DNA of 64,000 nt from Streptomyces typhae (GCF_009755605.1 NZ_WPNZ01000021.1:120656-184655), one strand, 5' to 3'; counted from the first letter of the stretch, positions 8,247 through 17,268 are shown. Notes: generated from the sequence alone by a model not told the origin. Made by a program: numbers and translations.

Positions 8247-8462
8247 ATGGCCGTCTACGTGAAGCAGAGTGTTCCCCGGCACACCGCCGACCAGGCTCCC
8301 GAGACCCTGGAGTCGCTGCGCGGCGCCTGCGTCCGCATGGTCCCGCACTGGGTGGTGCCGGCCGTGCCGGTCGTACCGGTGCCCCCGTCGCTGATCCACG
8401 GGGTCACGGTCCCGGCCGCCACCGCCCGCGTCCTCGACGGGATGTCGGACTACGGCGACTGA
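8247..8462 (+). CDS. Small conserved protein of unknown function (71 aa)
   Basis: 71 residues, MAVYVKQSVP..., with a Val/Pro-rich middle (PHWVVPAVPVVPVPPS), no membrane segment and an acidic end MSDYGD. I do not recognise a family. Support for a real gene: TACGGT lies exactly six bases before the ATG, the same leaderless layout as many genes here, codon third positions are GC-rich, and it fills an otherwise empty gap divergent from adoK. Confidence 0.6.
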   Translation: MAVYVKQSVPRHTADQAPETLESLRGACVRMVPHWVVPAVPVVPVPPSLIHGVTVPAATARVLDGMSDYGD

Positions 8463-8611
8463 ACAGGCCGCGTACACCCCGGCGTGCGTCCGAGGGAACC
8501 GTGCGCTCCCCCGCCGCGTCCCACCGCTGTCCCCCGTGAAGGGGATGCAGTGTACGCCCGAGCCCCACAGGTGGGGTCTCGGGGACGGCTGGCGTTCTAG
8601 GGAGCGATGCG

Positions 8612-10192
8612 GTGAGCAGCGAGCAGACGCAGGACGGACAACGGCGGCGGACTTCCCTGGTGGTCGCCTCGGTCGCGGCCGCGGTGCTGCTCGCGGGCGG
8701 CGGCGGGGCCTATCTGGCGACGGCGTCGTCCGACGACGGCGGCGGCCGTGACAGCGCGACGGGCGACGGCGGCGCGCCGCCCCTCCTCACTCTCGACGGG
8801 TACGCGGGCGACCGCGACGGACGCACGCACCAGGGCCCGGCCCAGGGACCGGACGGCAGCAGCGGGAGCAGCGGCGGCACCGGCGGCATCGCCCCGGGCG
8901 AGCCCGACCCGAGCGGCGCGACGTACAGGGCGGACGGCGAGCTGCCCGAGGGACCGGAGTCGGCCGCCGTGCAGCATGTGCGCGGCGAGGTCGGCCGGGA
9001 GCAGGTGTCCCGGCTCGCGGAGGCCCTCGGCCTGTCCGGCACCCCGGTCGTGCGCGACGGCACCTGGCGGGTCGGTCCCTCCAACGACGGCAGCGGTCCC
9101 GCGCTCCAGGTCGGCAAGGAGGCGCCCGGCACGTGGACCTACACCCGGCACCAGGCGCCCGGCTCCGACAACTGTCTGAAGGGCAAGCGCTGTCCGGGCC
9201 AGGGCGGCGGGACGGCCGACCGGAGCCCCGCCGAGCTGCACCCCGACGACTCGGGCGGCGCCGTCGGCGAGGCGGCGGCGAAGAAGGCGGCCGCCCCCGT
9301 CCTGAAGGCCGCCGGCCTGGACGGCGCAAAGCTGGACGCGCGCCAGCTCATGGGGTCGGTGCGGGTGGTGAACGCCGACCCGGAGGTCGCCGGTCTGCCG
9401 ACGTACGGCTGGTCGACAGGGGTGCAGGTCGGGGCGGACGGCGGGGTCGTCGGGGCGTCCGGTCGTCTGACCGAGCCGGAGAAGGGTGCGACGTATCCCG
9501 TCGTGAGCGCCGACAAGGCCTTGGACCTGCTCAACAAGTCCGGCGGGGGCGGCCACGTGGACATCGGCGGCTGCGCGTCCCCGGTGCCGCACGGGGACGG
9601 CGACAAGGAGAGCGGCAAGGACAGCAGCAAGGACGCTCCTTGCCCGGAGGACTTCGCTCCGCGTCCGGCGGAGCCGATCGCGGTGAAGGGCGCGGAGTTC
9701 GGCCTCGCGGCGCAGTTCGTGGACGGCCGCACCGCCCTGGTGCCGTCCTGGCTGTTCGAGGTGCGGCCCGAGGACGCGACGGAGAGCTACACGGTGACCC
9801 ATCCGGCCGTGGACCCGAAGTATCTGCGCGCGCCCGGGACCGCCGCCCCCTCGCAGGGTCCGACGTCCGGGCCCGATGACCCGGACACCCGCACCCACGG
9901 GGTGAGGGCCGACGGCTACAGCACGGCGGGGCGGACGCTGACCGTGTACTTCACGGGCGGCGTGTGCAGTACGTACGCGGTGTCGGCGGACGAGAGCGGC
10001 GACCGGGTCGCCGTGCGGATCACCGAGACCATGAAGAACGGCACGGTGTGTGTCGCGATGGCGCAGTCCTACAAGCTCTCCGTACAGCTGGACGAGCCGC
10101 TCGGCGACCGTGCGGTCGTGACCGAGGGGGGCAAGGCGGTACCGCGGGACGACGGCAGGCACGAGGGCGTTCCGGCACCCCGGACGCGCTGA
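8612..10192 (+). CDS. Membrane-anchored extracytoplasmic protein, unknown function
   Basis: 526 residues. A short basic cytoplasmic start, one helix (about 15-37, SLVVASVAAAVLLAGGGGAYL), then a long Gly/Asp/Ser-rich outside part, so it is a single-pass anchored protein. A low-complexity linker (about 42-105) precedes two globular stretches with paired cysteines (KRCPGQG; GGCASPVPH and PCPEDFAP). GTG start behind AGGGAG. No enzymatic motif is visible. The lysine-rich DKESGKDSSKD segment (about 330) looks like an exposed loop. Confidence 0.85.
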   Translation: MSSEQTQDGQRRRTSLVVASVAAAVLLAGGGGAYLATASSDDGGGRDSATGDGGAPPLLTLDGYAGDRDGRTHQGPAQGPDGSSGSSGGTGGIAPGEPDPSGATYRADGELPEGPESAAVQHVRGEVGREQVSRLAEALGLSGTPVVRDGTWRVGPSNDGSGPALQVGKEAPGTWTYTRHQAPGSDNCLKGKRCPGQGGGTADRSPAELHPDDSGGAVGEAAAKKAAAPVLKAAGLDGAKLDARQLMGSVRVVNADPEVAGLPTYGWSTGVQVGADGGVVGASGRLTEPEKGATYPVVSADKALDLLNKSGGGGHVDIGGCASPVPHGDGDKESGKDSSKDAPCPEDFAPRPAEPIAVKGAEFGLAAQFVDGRTALVPSWLFEVRPEDATESYTVTHPAVDPKYLRAPGTAAPSQGPTSGPDDPDTRTHGVRADGYSTAGRTLTVYFTGGVCSTYAVSADESGDRVAVRITETMKNGTVCVAMAQSYKLSVQLDEPLGDRAVVTEGGKAVPRDDGRHEGVPAPRTR

Positions 10193-10257
10193 GCGCCCCC
10201 GAACACGCCGAGCGCTCCGGCCCGCCGAGCGCCCCGGACGCCGGGGCAGGCACGACG

Positions 10258-10296
10258 AAGGCGGCGGCGCCCCACGAAGGGGTGCCGCCGCCTTTT
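10258..10296. terminator. Bidirectional terminator
   Basis: Sixteen-base stem (AAGGCGGCGGCGCCCC and complement, one G-T pair), short loop, then TTTT on the plus strand; between convergent genes. Confidence 0.8.
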
Positions 10297-10331
10297 CGCG
10301 CGGGCCGAGCGGTGCGCTCAGCCGGACGCGC

Positions 10332-10688
10332 TCAGCTGAACGAGTCGCCGCAGGCGCAGGAACCCGTGGCGTTCGGGTTGTCGATCGTGAAGCCCTGCTT
10401 CTCGATGGTGTCGACGAAGTCGATGGAGGCGCCGCCCAGGTACGGAGCGCTCATGCGGTCGGTGACCACCTTCACGCTGCCGAACTCCTTGACGACGTCG
10501 CCGTCGAGCGAGCGCTCGTCGAAGAAGAGCTGGTAACGGAGGCCCGAGCAGCCGCCGGGCTGAACGGCCACGCGCAGCGCCAGGTCGTCCCGGCCTTCCT
10601 GGTCCAGCAGGGCCTTGACCTTGTCCGCGGCGGCGTCCGACAGGAGGATGCCGTCGCTCACGGTGGTGGTCTCGTCCGATACGGACAT
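10332..10688 (-). CDS. erpA: Iron-sulfur cluster insertion protein ErpA (A-type carrier)
   Basis: 118-residue HesB/IscA carrier delivering Fe-S clusters to apo-proteins. The three conserved cysteines are visible: GGCSG in the middle and CACG near the C-terminus (ATGSCACGDSFS). Start ATG (MSVSDETTTV) has GGGAGAAG at good spacing; the longer reading frame upstream is spurious. Divergent from nadA, whose product is a 4Fe-4S enzyme, so co-expression would make sense. Mycobacteria carry the same gene (Rv2204c region). Confidence 0.96.
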   Translation of the reverse strand: MSVSDETTTVSDGILLSDAAADKVKALLDQEGRDDLALRVAVQPGGCSGLRYQLFFDERSLDGDVVKEFGSVKVVTDRMSAPYLGGASIDFVDTIEKQGFTIDNPNATGSCACGDSFS

Positions 10689-10833
10689 CTGCTTCTCTCC
10701 CGGGTTGTACGGAGACTGCTTGCCGACGGTTGCAACCGGCGGTGACGCGTGTTCATTCCCATGCTCGCACACAGGGCCGCACGGGGGATGCGTCACATCG
10801 ACACTATGGCCATCGTCAAAGTGACGTGAAGCA

Positions 10834-10848
10834 GTTATGATAGATAAC
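10834..10848. promoter_or_regulatory. Small inverted repeat in the erpA-nadA divergent region
   Basis: GTTAT-N5-ATAAC, an AT-rich island in very GC-rich DNA, overlapping TATGAT (10836-10841), which resembles a -10 element. It may be the nadA promoter with an operator. Confidence 0.45.
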
Positions 10849-10941
10849 GTCAATTCGACGAAAAGGATGCGTGGTGCCGACCCCCGGCCCACTCGGAACG
10901 CGGTCCCGGCCGCGTTCGTCACAGAAGAAAGGGTGTGTGTC

Positions 10942-12138
10942 GTGACCACCGCCCAGTCCACCGTGGACAGCTCCGAGCTTGACGTACAGCCGACGCCGCT
11001 GGCCCTGCTGCTGCTCGGCCGCGAGGCCGACCCCAGGAGCGAGCGCGGCGTGGAGTGCCCCGGCGACCTGCCTTCGCCCTCGGACCCCGGCCTGGTGGAG
11101 CGCGCCCGCGCCGCCAAGGAGCGGCTCGGCGAGAAGGTCTTCGTGCTCGGCCACCACTACCAGCGCGACGAGGTCATCCAGTTCGCCGACGTGACCGGCG
11201 ACTCCTTCAAGCTGGCCCGTGACGCCGCCGCCCGCCCCGAGGCCGAGTACATCGTCTTCTGCGGTGTGCACTTCATGGCCGAGTCCGCGGACATCCTGAC
11301 CGGCGACGACCAGAAGGTCGTGCTCCCCGACCTGGCCGCGGGCTGTTCGATGGCCGACATGGCGACGGCCGAGCAGGTCGCCGAGTGCTGGGACGTGCTG
11401 ACCGAGGCCGGGATCGCGGAGCGGGTGGTGCCCGTCTCGTACATGAACTCCTCGGCGGACATCAAGGCGTTCACGGGCAAGCACGGCGGCACGATCTGTA
11501 CGTCGTCGAACGCGAAGCGGGCGCTGGAGTGGGCCTTCGAGCAGGGCGAGCAGGTCCTGTTCCTGCCCGACCAGCACCTCGGCCGGAACACCGCCGTGCG
11601 CGACATGGGGATGTCCCTGGACGACTGCGTCGTCTACAACCCGCACAAGCCGAACGGCGGTCTGACCGCCGAGCAGCTGCGCGCCGCGAAGATGATCCTG
11701 TGGCGCGGGCACTGCTCGGTGCACGGTCGCTTCTCGCTGGAGTCGGTCGAGGACGTGCGGGCCCGCATACCGGGCGTGAACGTGCTCGTCCACCCCGAGT
11801 GCAAGCACGAAGTCGTCGCCGCCGCGGACTACGTGGGCTCCACGGAGCACATCATCCAGACCCTGGAGGCGGCCCCGGCCGGCTCCAAGTGGGCGATCGG
11901 CACCGAACTGAACCTCGTGCGCCGCCTGGCGAACCGATTCGCCGCCGAGGACAAGCAGATCGTCTTCCTCGACAAGACGGTCTGCTTCTGCTCGACCATG
12001 AACCGGATCGACCTGCCGCACCTGGTGTGGGCCCTGGAGTCGCTCGCCGACGGCAAGCTCGTCAACCGCATCGAAGTCGACCGCGAGACCGAGCAGTTCG
12101 CGAAGCTGGCCCTGGAGCGGATGCTGGCGCTGCCGTAG
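10942..12138 (+). CDS. nadA: Quinolinate synthase
   Basis: 398-residue enzyme that condenses iminoaspartate with dihydroxyacetone phosphate to quinolinate in NAD synthesis; needs a 4Fe-4S cluster. Likely cluster cysteines are Cys107 (CGVHFMAES), Cys258 (WRGHCSVH) and Cys348 or Cys350 (VCFCSTM). GHHYQRDEV and TSSNAKRALEW are substrate-site motifs. Start is the GTG preceding TTAQSTVDS, with AGAAAGG upstream; an upstream in-frame ATG (10837) would sit in the promoter region. No nadB/nadC follows here, so it appears to be a stand-alone transcript. Confidence 0.95.
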   Translation: MTTAQSTVDSSELDVQPTPLALLLLGREADPRSERGVECPGDLPSPSDPGLVERARAAKERLGEKVFVLGHHYQRDEVIQFADVTGDSFKLARDAAARPEAEYIVFCGVHFMAESADILTGDDQKVVLPDLAAGCSMADMATAEQVAECWDVLTEAGIAERVVPVSYMNSSADIKAFTGKHGGTICTSSNAKRALEWAFEQGEQVLFLPDQHLGRNTAVRDMGMSLDDCVVYNPHKPNGGLTAEQLRAAKMILWRGHCSVHGRFSLESVEDVRARIPGVNVLVHPECKHEVVAAADYVGSTEHIIQTLEAAPAGSKWAIGTELNLVRRLANRFAAEDKQIVFLDKTVCFCSTMNRIDLPHLVWALESLADGKLVNRIEVDRETEQFAKLALERMLALP

Positions 12139-12145
12139 CCGTCGC

Positions 12146-12826
12146 TCAGTCGCCCCGCGGCCGCACCAGACCCGACTCGTAGGCGATGACGACCAGTTGG
12201 GCGCGGTCGCGGGCGCCGAGCTTGGCCATGGCCCGGTTCACATGGGTCTTCACGGTGAGCGGGCTGACTTCGAGGCGTTCGGCGATCTCGTCGTTGGAGT
12301 GGCCGCCCGCGACCTGGACCAGGACCTCCCGCTCGCGCCCGGTGAGGGCGCCGAGGCGCTCGCTGCGGGCGGGGGAGTCCGCGTCGCCGCCGTCGCCCTG
12401 CGCGAGGAACCGGGCGATGAGGCCCTTCGTGGCCGTCGGCGAGAGCAGCGCCTCGCCCGCCGCGGCGATCCGGATCGCGCCGAGCAGCTCGTCCGGCTCG
12501 GCGCCCTTGCCGAGGAAGCCGGACGCCCCGGCCCGCAGCGACTGCACCACGTACTCGTCGACCTCGAAGGTGGTCAGCATCACCACGCGTACGTGGGACA
12601 TGGCCGGGTCGTCGCTGATCATCCGGGTGGCCGCGAGGCCGTCGGTGCCGGGCATGCGGATGTCCATCAGGACGACGTCGGCGGACTCGGCCTTGGCGAG
12701 CCGCACCGCCTGCGCCCCGTCGGAGGCCTCCCCGACGACCTCCATGTCGGGTTCGGAGTCGACGAGGACCTTGAACGCGCTGCGCAGCAGCGCCTGGTCG
12801 TCGGCGAGCAGCACCCGGATCGTCAC
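12146..12826 (-). CDS. NarL/FixJ-family response regulator
   Basis: 226 residues. Receiver domain 1-120 with acidic pair Asp9-Asp10 and phospho-Asp55 (VVLMDIRMPG); LuxR-type HTH about 155-215 (LTGREREVLVQVAGG, VSPLTVKTHV). DNA-binding partner of the adjacent histidine kinase. The GTG start overlaps the kinase stop by four bases and has AGGGAGGGAC upstream, so kinase and regulator are translationally coupled. Only seven bases separate its stop from that of nadA. The signal and targets are unknown. Confidence 0.96.
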   Translation of the reverse strand: MTIRVLLADDQALLRSAFKVLVDSEPDMEVVGEASDGAQAVRLAKAESADVVLMDIRMPGTDGLAATRMISDDPAMSHVRVVMLTTFEVDEYVVQSLRAGASGFLGKGAEPDELLGAIRIAAAGEALLSPTATKGLIARFLAQGDGGDADSPARSERLGALTGREREVLVQVAGGHSNDEIAERLEVSPLTVKTHVNRAMAKLGARDRAQLVVIAYESGLVRPRGD

Positions 12827-14088
12827 GCGGTCGTCCCTCCCTTGACCGGGGCGTGCCCACGGTCCTCCTGCTTCGCGGTCGTGACCGGCAGGATCGCATG
12901 GACGCGGAAGCCGCCGCCGTACCGGGGCCCCGCGCTGCACCGGCCGCCGAGGGCGCTCACGCGCTCGCGCATGCCGAGGAGTCCGTGGCCGCCGCCGCGG
13001 TCCGCCTCCTCACCGGCCCCCGGGTCCCCCGGCTCGTGCCCCGCGCCGTCGTCCAGGACGGTGATCTCCAGGTTCGGGCCCACGCGCACGACGCTGACCT
13101 CCGCCTTGGCGTGCTCACCCGCGTGCTTCTGCACATTGGTGAGGGCCTCCTGGATGATGCGGAACGCGGCCAGGTCGACGGCGGCCGGGGGCGTCGGCCC
13201 CGCGTCGCCGCGGGCCACGTCCACGGGCAGGCCCGCGTGCCGGAAGGTGTCGACGAGGTCGTCGAGGCGGCCGAGCCCCGGTGCGGGCTCGGTGGGTGCC
13301 TCCGGGTCGCCGCTCTGCCGCAGCAGGCCGACGGTGGCGCGCAGCTCGCCGAGCGCGGAGCGGCTGGCGTCGCGGACGTGGGCGAGCGCCTCCTTGGCCT
13401 GGTCGGGCCGCTTGTCCATGACGTGCGCGGCGACTCCGGCCTGTACGTTGACCAGGGCGATGTGGTGCGCGACCACGTCGTGCAGATCACGGGCGATGCG
13501 CAGCCGCTCCTCGGCGACCCGGCGGCCCGCCTCCTCCTCGCGGGTGCGCTCCGCGCGTTCGGCCCGCTCCCGGATGGCGTCCACGAAGGCGCGGCGGCTG
13601 CGGACGGCGTCGCCCGCGGCGGCGGCCATGCCGGTCCAGGCGAAGATGGCGAGGTTCTCCTGCGCGTACCAGGGCAGCGGTCCCGCCAGCATGGCGATGC
13701 CGGTCAGGCCCGTCATGGTTATCAGGCCGATGCGCCAGGTGGTGGGCCGGTTGGTGGTGGCCGCGACCGTGTACAGGGCGATGACCGCGCACATGACGAC
13801 CGGGGCGCGGGGCCCCGTGGTCACCAGCTCCACGATGGAGAAGCCGGACGTGGCCGCGAGGACGGTCCACGGGGCCCGGCGGCGGAAGACGAGGGCGGCG
13901 GCGCCGCAGGCCATCAGGGTGAGGCTCAGGCCGCCGGGCGCGTGCACGTTCCAGGTGGAGCCCTTCTCCCCGTACGGCTCGGCGAAGGAGCCGATGACCA
14001 TGCAGACGAGGGCGGCGGCAGCAAGGATCGCGTCGACGGCCAACGGGTGCGTTCTGGCCCAGCCGCGGCACCGTTCAAAGTTGGTCAC
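12823..14088 (-). CDS. Sensor histidine kinase (HisKA_3 type)
   Basis: 421 residues. Four to five N-terminal membrane helices (about 17-155) with almost no outside loops, typical of NarL-partner kinases that sense membrane state. A coiled segment (170-195) leads to the HisKA_3 box with phospho-His203 (ARDLHDVVAHH), then an HATPase_c domain ending in GGHGLLGMRERV. Start GTG lies seven bases after TACCGT with no ribosome site, so probably leaderless. Pairs with the downstream regulator. Confidence 0.95.
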   Translation of the reverse strand: MTNFERCRGWARTHPLAVDAILAAAALVCMVIGSFAEPYGEKGSTWNVHAPGGLSLTLMACGAAALVFRRRAPWTVLAATSGFSIVELVTTGPRAPVVMCAVIALYTVAATTNRPTTWRIGLITMTGLTGIAMLAGPLPWYAQENLAIFAWTGMAAAAGDAVRSRRAFVDAIRERAERAERTREEEAGRRVAEERLRIARDLHDVVAHHIALVNVQAGVAAHVMDKRPDQAKEALAHVRDASRSALGELRATVGLLRQSGDPEAPTEPAPGLGRLDDLVDTFRHAGLPVDVARGDAGPTPPAAVDLAAFRIIQEALTNVQKHAGEHAKAEVSVVRVGPNLEITVLDDGAGHEPGDPGAGEEADRGGGHGLLGMRERVSALGGRCSAGPRYGGGFRVHAILPVTTAKQEDRGHAPVKGGTTA

Positions 14089-14227
14089 GTACTAGACGGT
14101 ACGGGGCCCCACCGGCGGGCGGAACGGAAACGGGGTGTCCCTGGACAAGGGTTGACGCGGCCCGTTGACACGCGCCGCCGCGGGGCGGCGCGGGCACGGG
14201 CCCGTCGACCGGGTGTGCGGGGCGGGG

Positions 14228-14506
14228 CTAGCCGGGGATGAGGCCGTCGTCGGAGAGCATCGAGCGCACCTCATCGAGGGATGCGTCCGGCGCGGGAAGG
14301 ATCAGCTCCGAGGGTTCCAGGGCGTCGTCGGGCAGTGGTTCGCCGAGCTCGCGCACCTTGTCGAGGAGCGCGTGCAGGGTGCGGCGGAAGCCGGGCTCGT
14401 CACCGCTCTCCATCTCTTCGAGCAGTTCGTCGTCCAGCTTGTTCAGTTCGGTGAAGTGGCTGTCGGCCAGCTTCACCTGCCCCTCCCCCATGATCCGTAC
14501 GATCAT
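14228..14506 (-). CDS. pspAA: PspA-associated protein PspAA
   Basis: 92 residues, MIVRIMGEGQ..., acidic with a helical centre (ELNKLDDELLEEMES). It matches the PspAA family that follows pspA in actinobacteria. It probably modulates PspA in the membrane-stress response; the mechanism is not established. An AGGAGGG ribosome site precedes the ATG. Confidence 0.9.
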   Translation of the reverse strand: MIVRIMGEGQVKLADSHFTELNKLDDELLEEMESGDEPGFRRTLHALLDKVRELGEPLPDDALEPSELILPAPDASLDEVRSMLSDDGLIPG

Positions 14507-14580
14507 GACGCCCTCCTAGGACGTGAGCGGTTCGGCCGTGGCGCCGTGCGGCGACGGACGCCACGCGTCGACGCTACCCG

Positions 14581-15378
14581 TCACTGCTTGTCGAAGCGCG
14601 GGGTGTCCTGCGGCCGGCCCTGCTGGCCGCGACTGCCCTGACCGCCCTCGATGGCCTGCTGCGACGAGCTGGAGCCGCCCGCCAGCTCGGCCTTCATGCG
14701 CTGCAGCTCCAGCTCCACGTCCGTGCCGCCGGAGAGCCGGTCGAGCTCGGACTGGATGTCGTCCTTGTGCAGCCCGGAGGAGTCGTCGAGGGCGCCGGAG
14801 GCGAGGAGTTCGTCGATGGCGCCGGCGCGGGCCTGGAGCGTCGCGGTCTTGTCCTCGGCGCGCTGGATCGCCATGCCGACGTCGCCCATCTCCTCGGAGA
14901 TGCCGGAGAAGGCCTCGCCGATCCGGGTCTGGGCCTCGGCGGCGGTGTACGTGGCCTTGATGGTCTCCTTCTTCGTGCGGAAGGCGTCCACCTTGGCCTG
15001 GAGGCGCTGGGCCGCGAGGGTGAGCTTCTCCTCCTCGCCCTGAAGCGTCTGGTGCTGCACCTCCAGGTCGCTGACCTGCTGCTGGAGGGCGGCCCTGCGG
15101 GACAGCGCCTCGCGGGCCAGGTCCTCGCGGCCGAGGGCGAGCGCCTTGCGGCCCTGGTCCTCAAGAGTGGAGGACTGCTTCTGGAGCTGGTTGAGCTGCA
15201 GTTCGAGACGCTTGCGCGAGGTCGCCACGTCGGCGACGCCGCGGCGCACCTTCTGTAGCAGCTCCAGCTGCTTCTGGTACGAGTAATCGAGGGTTTCGCG
15301 CGGGTCCTCGGCCCGGTCAAGGGCCTTGTTCGCCTTCGCGCGGAAGATCATCCCCATACGCTTCATGACACCGCTCAT
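14581..15378 (-). CDS. pspA: PspA/IM30 family membrane-stress protein
   Basis: 265 residues, almost entirely coiled coil (about 25-215), as in ESCRT-III-like PspA/Vipp1 proteins that coat and repair the inner membrane. N-terminal amphipathic helix MSGVMKRMGMIFRAKANKAL inserts in lipid; family motif EDPRETLDYSYQKQ follows. The C-terminal 40 residues are Gln/Ser-rich linker. Start chosen at the ATG of that helix; AAGGGGG lies 13 bases upstream. Longer frame upstream is non-coding. Next gene is pspAA. Confidence 0.94.
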   Translation of the reverse strand: MSGVMKRMGMIFRAKANKALDRAEDPRETLDYSYQKQLELLQKVRRGVADVATSRKRLELQLNQLQKQSSTLEDQGRKALALGREDLAREALSRRAALQQQVSDLEVQHQTLQGEEEKLTLAAQRLQAKVDAFRTKKETIKATYTAAEAQTRIGEAFSGISEEMGDVGMAIQRAEDKTATLQARAGAIDELLASGALDDSSGLHKDDIQSELDRLSGGTDVELELQRMKAELAGGSSSSQQAIEGGQGSRGQQGRPQDTPRFDKQ

Positions 15379-15656
15379 GGGCTTCGCGCGCCCCCTTCTG
15401 ACGGACTTCCCGGCTCCAGCCACTGCAACAGAACCCACGGTACGGGGTCTGTATCCATTACCGCACTGTTCGCGAGCGGATGCGCTCATCCCCAAGGACG
15501 ACTGCTTCGTACGCCTCTCCGGCGCAGGGAGTAGGTGCGTCCCTGGGAAACTGCCCGCATCACCCCTTTGGTCACCTATTCAAGACGCGCGGTGTTGTGG
15601 GATCGTTCCCGGCGCGACGGCGGTCGAGCCTCCGGAACCCCGTACCCTTGGCTCTT

Positions 15657-16259
15657 GTGTTCCGTAGCCGATCCAAGGACGAGAAGGCCCCGGCAGCCAA
15701 GGCCCCGGTGACCACATCTGAGTCCGCGCAGACCCGTGACCCGCAGGCCCCCAAGGGCCGCCCCACCCCCAAGCGCGCCATGGCCCAGTCCCAGCGCCGC
15801 AGCGTGATGAACGCGCCGACGTCGCGCAAGGAGGCCGTGAAGCGGCAGCGCGAGGAGCGCCGCGTCGCCCTCGCGAAGCAGCGTGAGGCGCTGGCCAGCG
15901 GCGACGAGCGGTATCTGCCCGCGCGGGACAAGGGCCCGGTGCGCAAGTTCGCCCGTGACTTCGTCGACTCGCGGTTCAACGTCGCCGAGTTCTTCCTGCC
16001 GATGGCCGTGCTCATCCTCGTGCTGAGCATGGTCCGCGTCCCGCAGCTGCAGAACATCGCGCTGCTCCTGTGGCTCTTCGTGATCGTCCTGATCGTGGTC
16101 GACTCGATCTCCACGGTCTTCCGCCTGAAGAAGCGCCTGAGCGAGCGGTTCCCGAACGAGAGCAGGAAGGGCGCCGTCGCCTACGCCCTGATGCGCAGCC
16201 TCCAGATGCGCCGGCTGCGGATGCCGAAGCCGCAGGCCAAGCGCGGAGCGCGGCCCTGA
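15657..16259 (+). CDS. DUF3043 membrane protein
   Basis: 200 residues. Basic, Lys/Arg-rich cytoplasmic half (1-110) with KRAMAQSQRRS and many charged helices, then two close membrane helices (about 117-160), and a basic tail. It matches the actinobacterial DUF3043 family, function unknown. GTG start lies eight bases after TACCCT without a ribosome site (leaderless). Divergent from pspA, close to a methyltransferase gene. Confidence 0.9.
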   Translation: MFRSRSKDEKAPAAKAPVTTSESAQTRDPQAPKGRPTPKRAMAQSQRRSVMNAPTSRKEAVKRQREERRVALAKQREALASGDERYLPARDKGPVRKFARDFVDSRFNVAEFFLPMAVLILVLSMVRVPQLQNIALLLWLFVIVLIVVDSISTVFRLKKRLSERFPNESRKGAVAYALMRSLQMRRLRMPKPQAKRGARP

Positions 16260-16273
16260 GCGAGGACCGGGGC

Positions 16274-17011
16274 GTGCGCCCTGGAGCGCGCGAGGCCGTA
16301 CAGCAGGAGCTGGTCGGCCGACAGCTCGACGAGCGGATCGTGGCCCGGTTCCCCCTCGGCCGGCGCCTGAAGGTGCTCGACGTGGGCATGGGGCGCGGGG
16401 CGCAGGCACTGCGTCTGGCCCGTGCCGGGCACGACGTGACGGGCGTCGAGCGCGACCCGGACGGCCTTTCCGCGGTGCGTGCCGCGGTGGCCGCCGAGCC
16501 CGAGGGCATCCGCTCCCGGATGCGGATCGTCGAGGGCGACGGCCGTGACACCGGCGTGCACTTCCTGCCCGGGAGCTTCGACGTCGTGCTGTGCCACGGC
16601 GTGCTGATGCACGTCGAGGAGCCCGACGCGCTGCTCGCCGGGCTCGGCCGGATGCTGGCCCCCGGCGGGCTGCTGTCCCTGGTGGTGCGGAACGCGGACG
16701 CCCTGGCCATGCGTCCCGGACTGCGCGGGGACTGGGCGGGCGCGCTCGCCTCGTTCGGCGCCGACACCTACCGGGACGCCGCCGGGACCGAGGTGCGGGC
16801 GCACCGTCTGGACGCGGTCGGGCAGGCCCTGGCGGGTATCGCGGCGCCGTTGGTGTCCTGGTACGGGGTGCGGCTCTTCTCGGAGGCCGTCGACGTCCCG
16901 GAGCCGGGGCCCGGCCTGGAGGCGCTGCTCGCCGCCGAGGAGCGGGCCGGGCGCACGGAGCCCTACCGGCGGGTGGCGACGCTGCTGCACCTCTGCGGCG
17001 GCAGGGACTGA
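16274..17011 (+). CDS. SAM-dependent methyltransferase (class I)
   Basis: 245 residues. Glycine-rich SAM site VLDVGMGRGAQAL (about residue 35), acidic VERD at strand 2, EGDGRD and DVVLCHGVLMHVEEPD at strand 4, then APGGLLSLVVRN. This resembles the CmoA/SmtA-like methyltransferases. Substrate unknown. GTG start six bases after GAGGAC; it begins 14 bases after the DUF3043 stop, so the two are likely cotranscribed. Confidence 0.88.
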   Translation: MRPGAREAVQQELVGRQLDERIVARFPLGRRLKVLDVGMGRGAQALRLARAGHDVTGVERDPDGLSAVRAAVAAEPEGIRSRMRIVEGDGRDTGVHFLPGSFDVVLCHGVLMHVEEPDALLAGLGRMLAPGGLLSLVVRNADALAMRPGLRGDWAGALASFGADTYRDAAGTEVRAHRLDAVGQALAGIAAPLVSWYGVRLFSEAVDVPEPGPGLEALLAAEERAGRTEPYRRVATLLHLCGGRD

Positions 17012-17126
17012 GACACCGAGGCCGGGGGCCGAGGCTCCCCGGCGCCCTCACTCGCCTGGGCGACACCCGGCGCACCACCCTCACCTGCCTCTCGGAGGCC
17101 TTGACGGGGGCGAGGCCGGCAGCTAC

Positions 17127-17235
17127 GGGGTTCTCGGTGCACCGGGACCCCGTTACTGGGGGTGTCCCGGGGGGTGTCCCGGTGCACCGAGAACCCCCCA
17201 GTAACGCCCGGTGCGCCGAGACCGCCAGTAACGGG
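17127..17235. repeat. Interleaved inverted and direct repeats
   Basis: Arm A (17127-17148, GGGGTTCTCGGTGCACCG...) is the exact complement of A' (17176-17197, 22 bases). A second pair, CGTTACTGGGGG (17151-17162) and CCCCCAGTAACG (about 17194-17205), is interleaved, giving A-B-A'-B'. A third partial copy (CGGTGCGCCGAGAC...CCAGTAACG) ends at 17235. As RNA it could form alternative hairpins or a pseudoknot; it also could terminate the convergent genes on each side. Confidence 0.65.
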
Positions 17236-17268
17236 TGGGTGGGTGGGAAACCCCCACCCCCGGGGGGG

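Noticed and set aside
8157..8477. Minus-strand 106-codon frame
   Set aside because: Antisense to the 71-residue gene; no ribosome site or family match.
10837..10941. Longer nadA start at ATG 10837
   Set aside because: It would overlap the predicted promoter and the inverted repeat, and the added residues do not match NadA.
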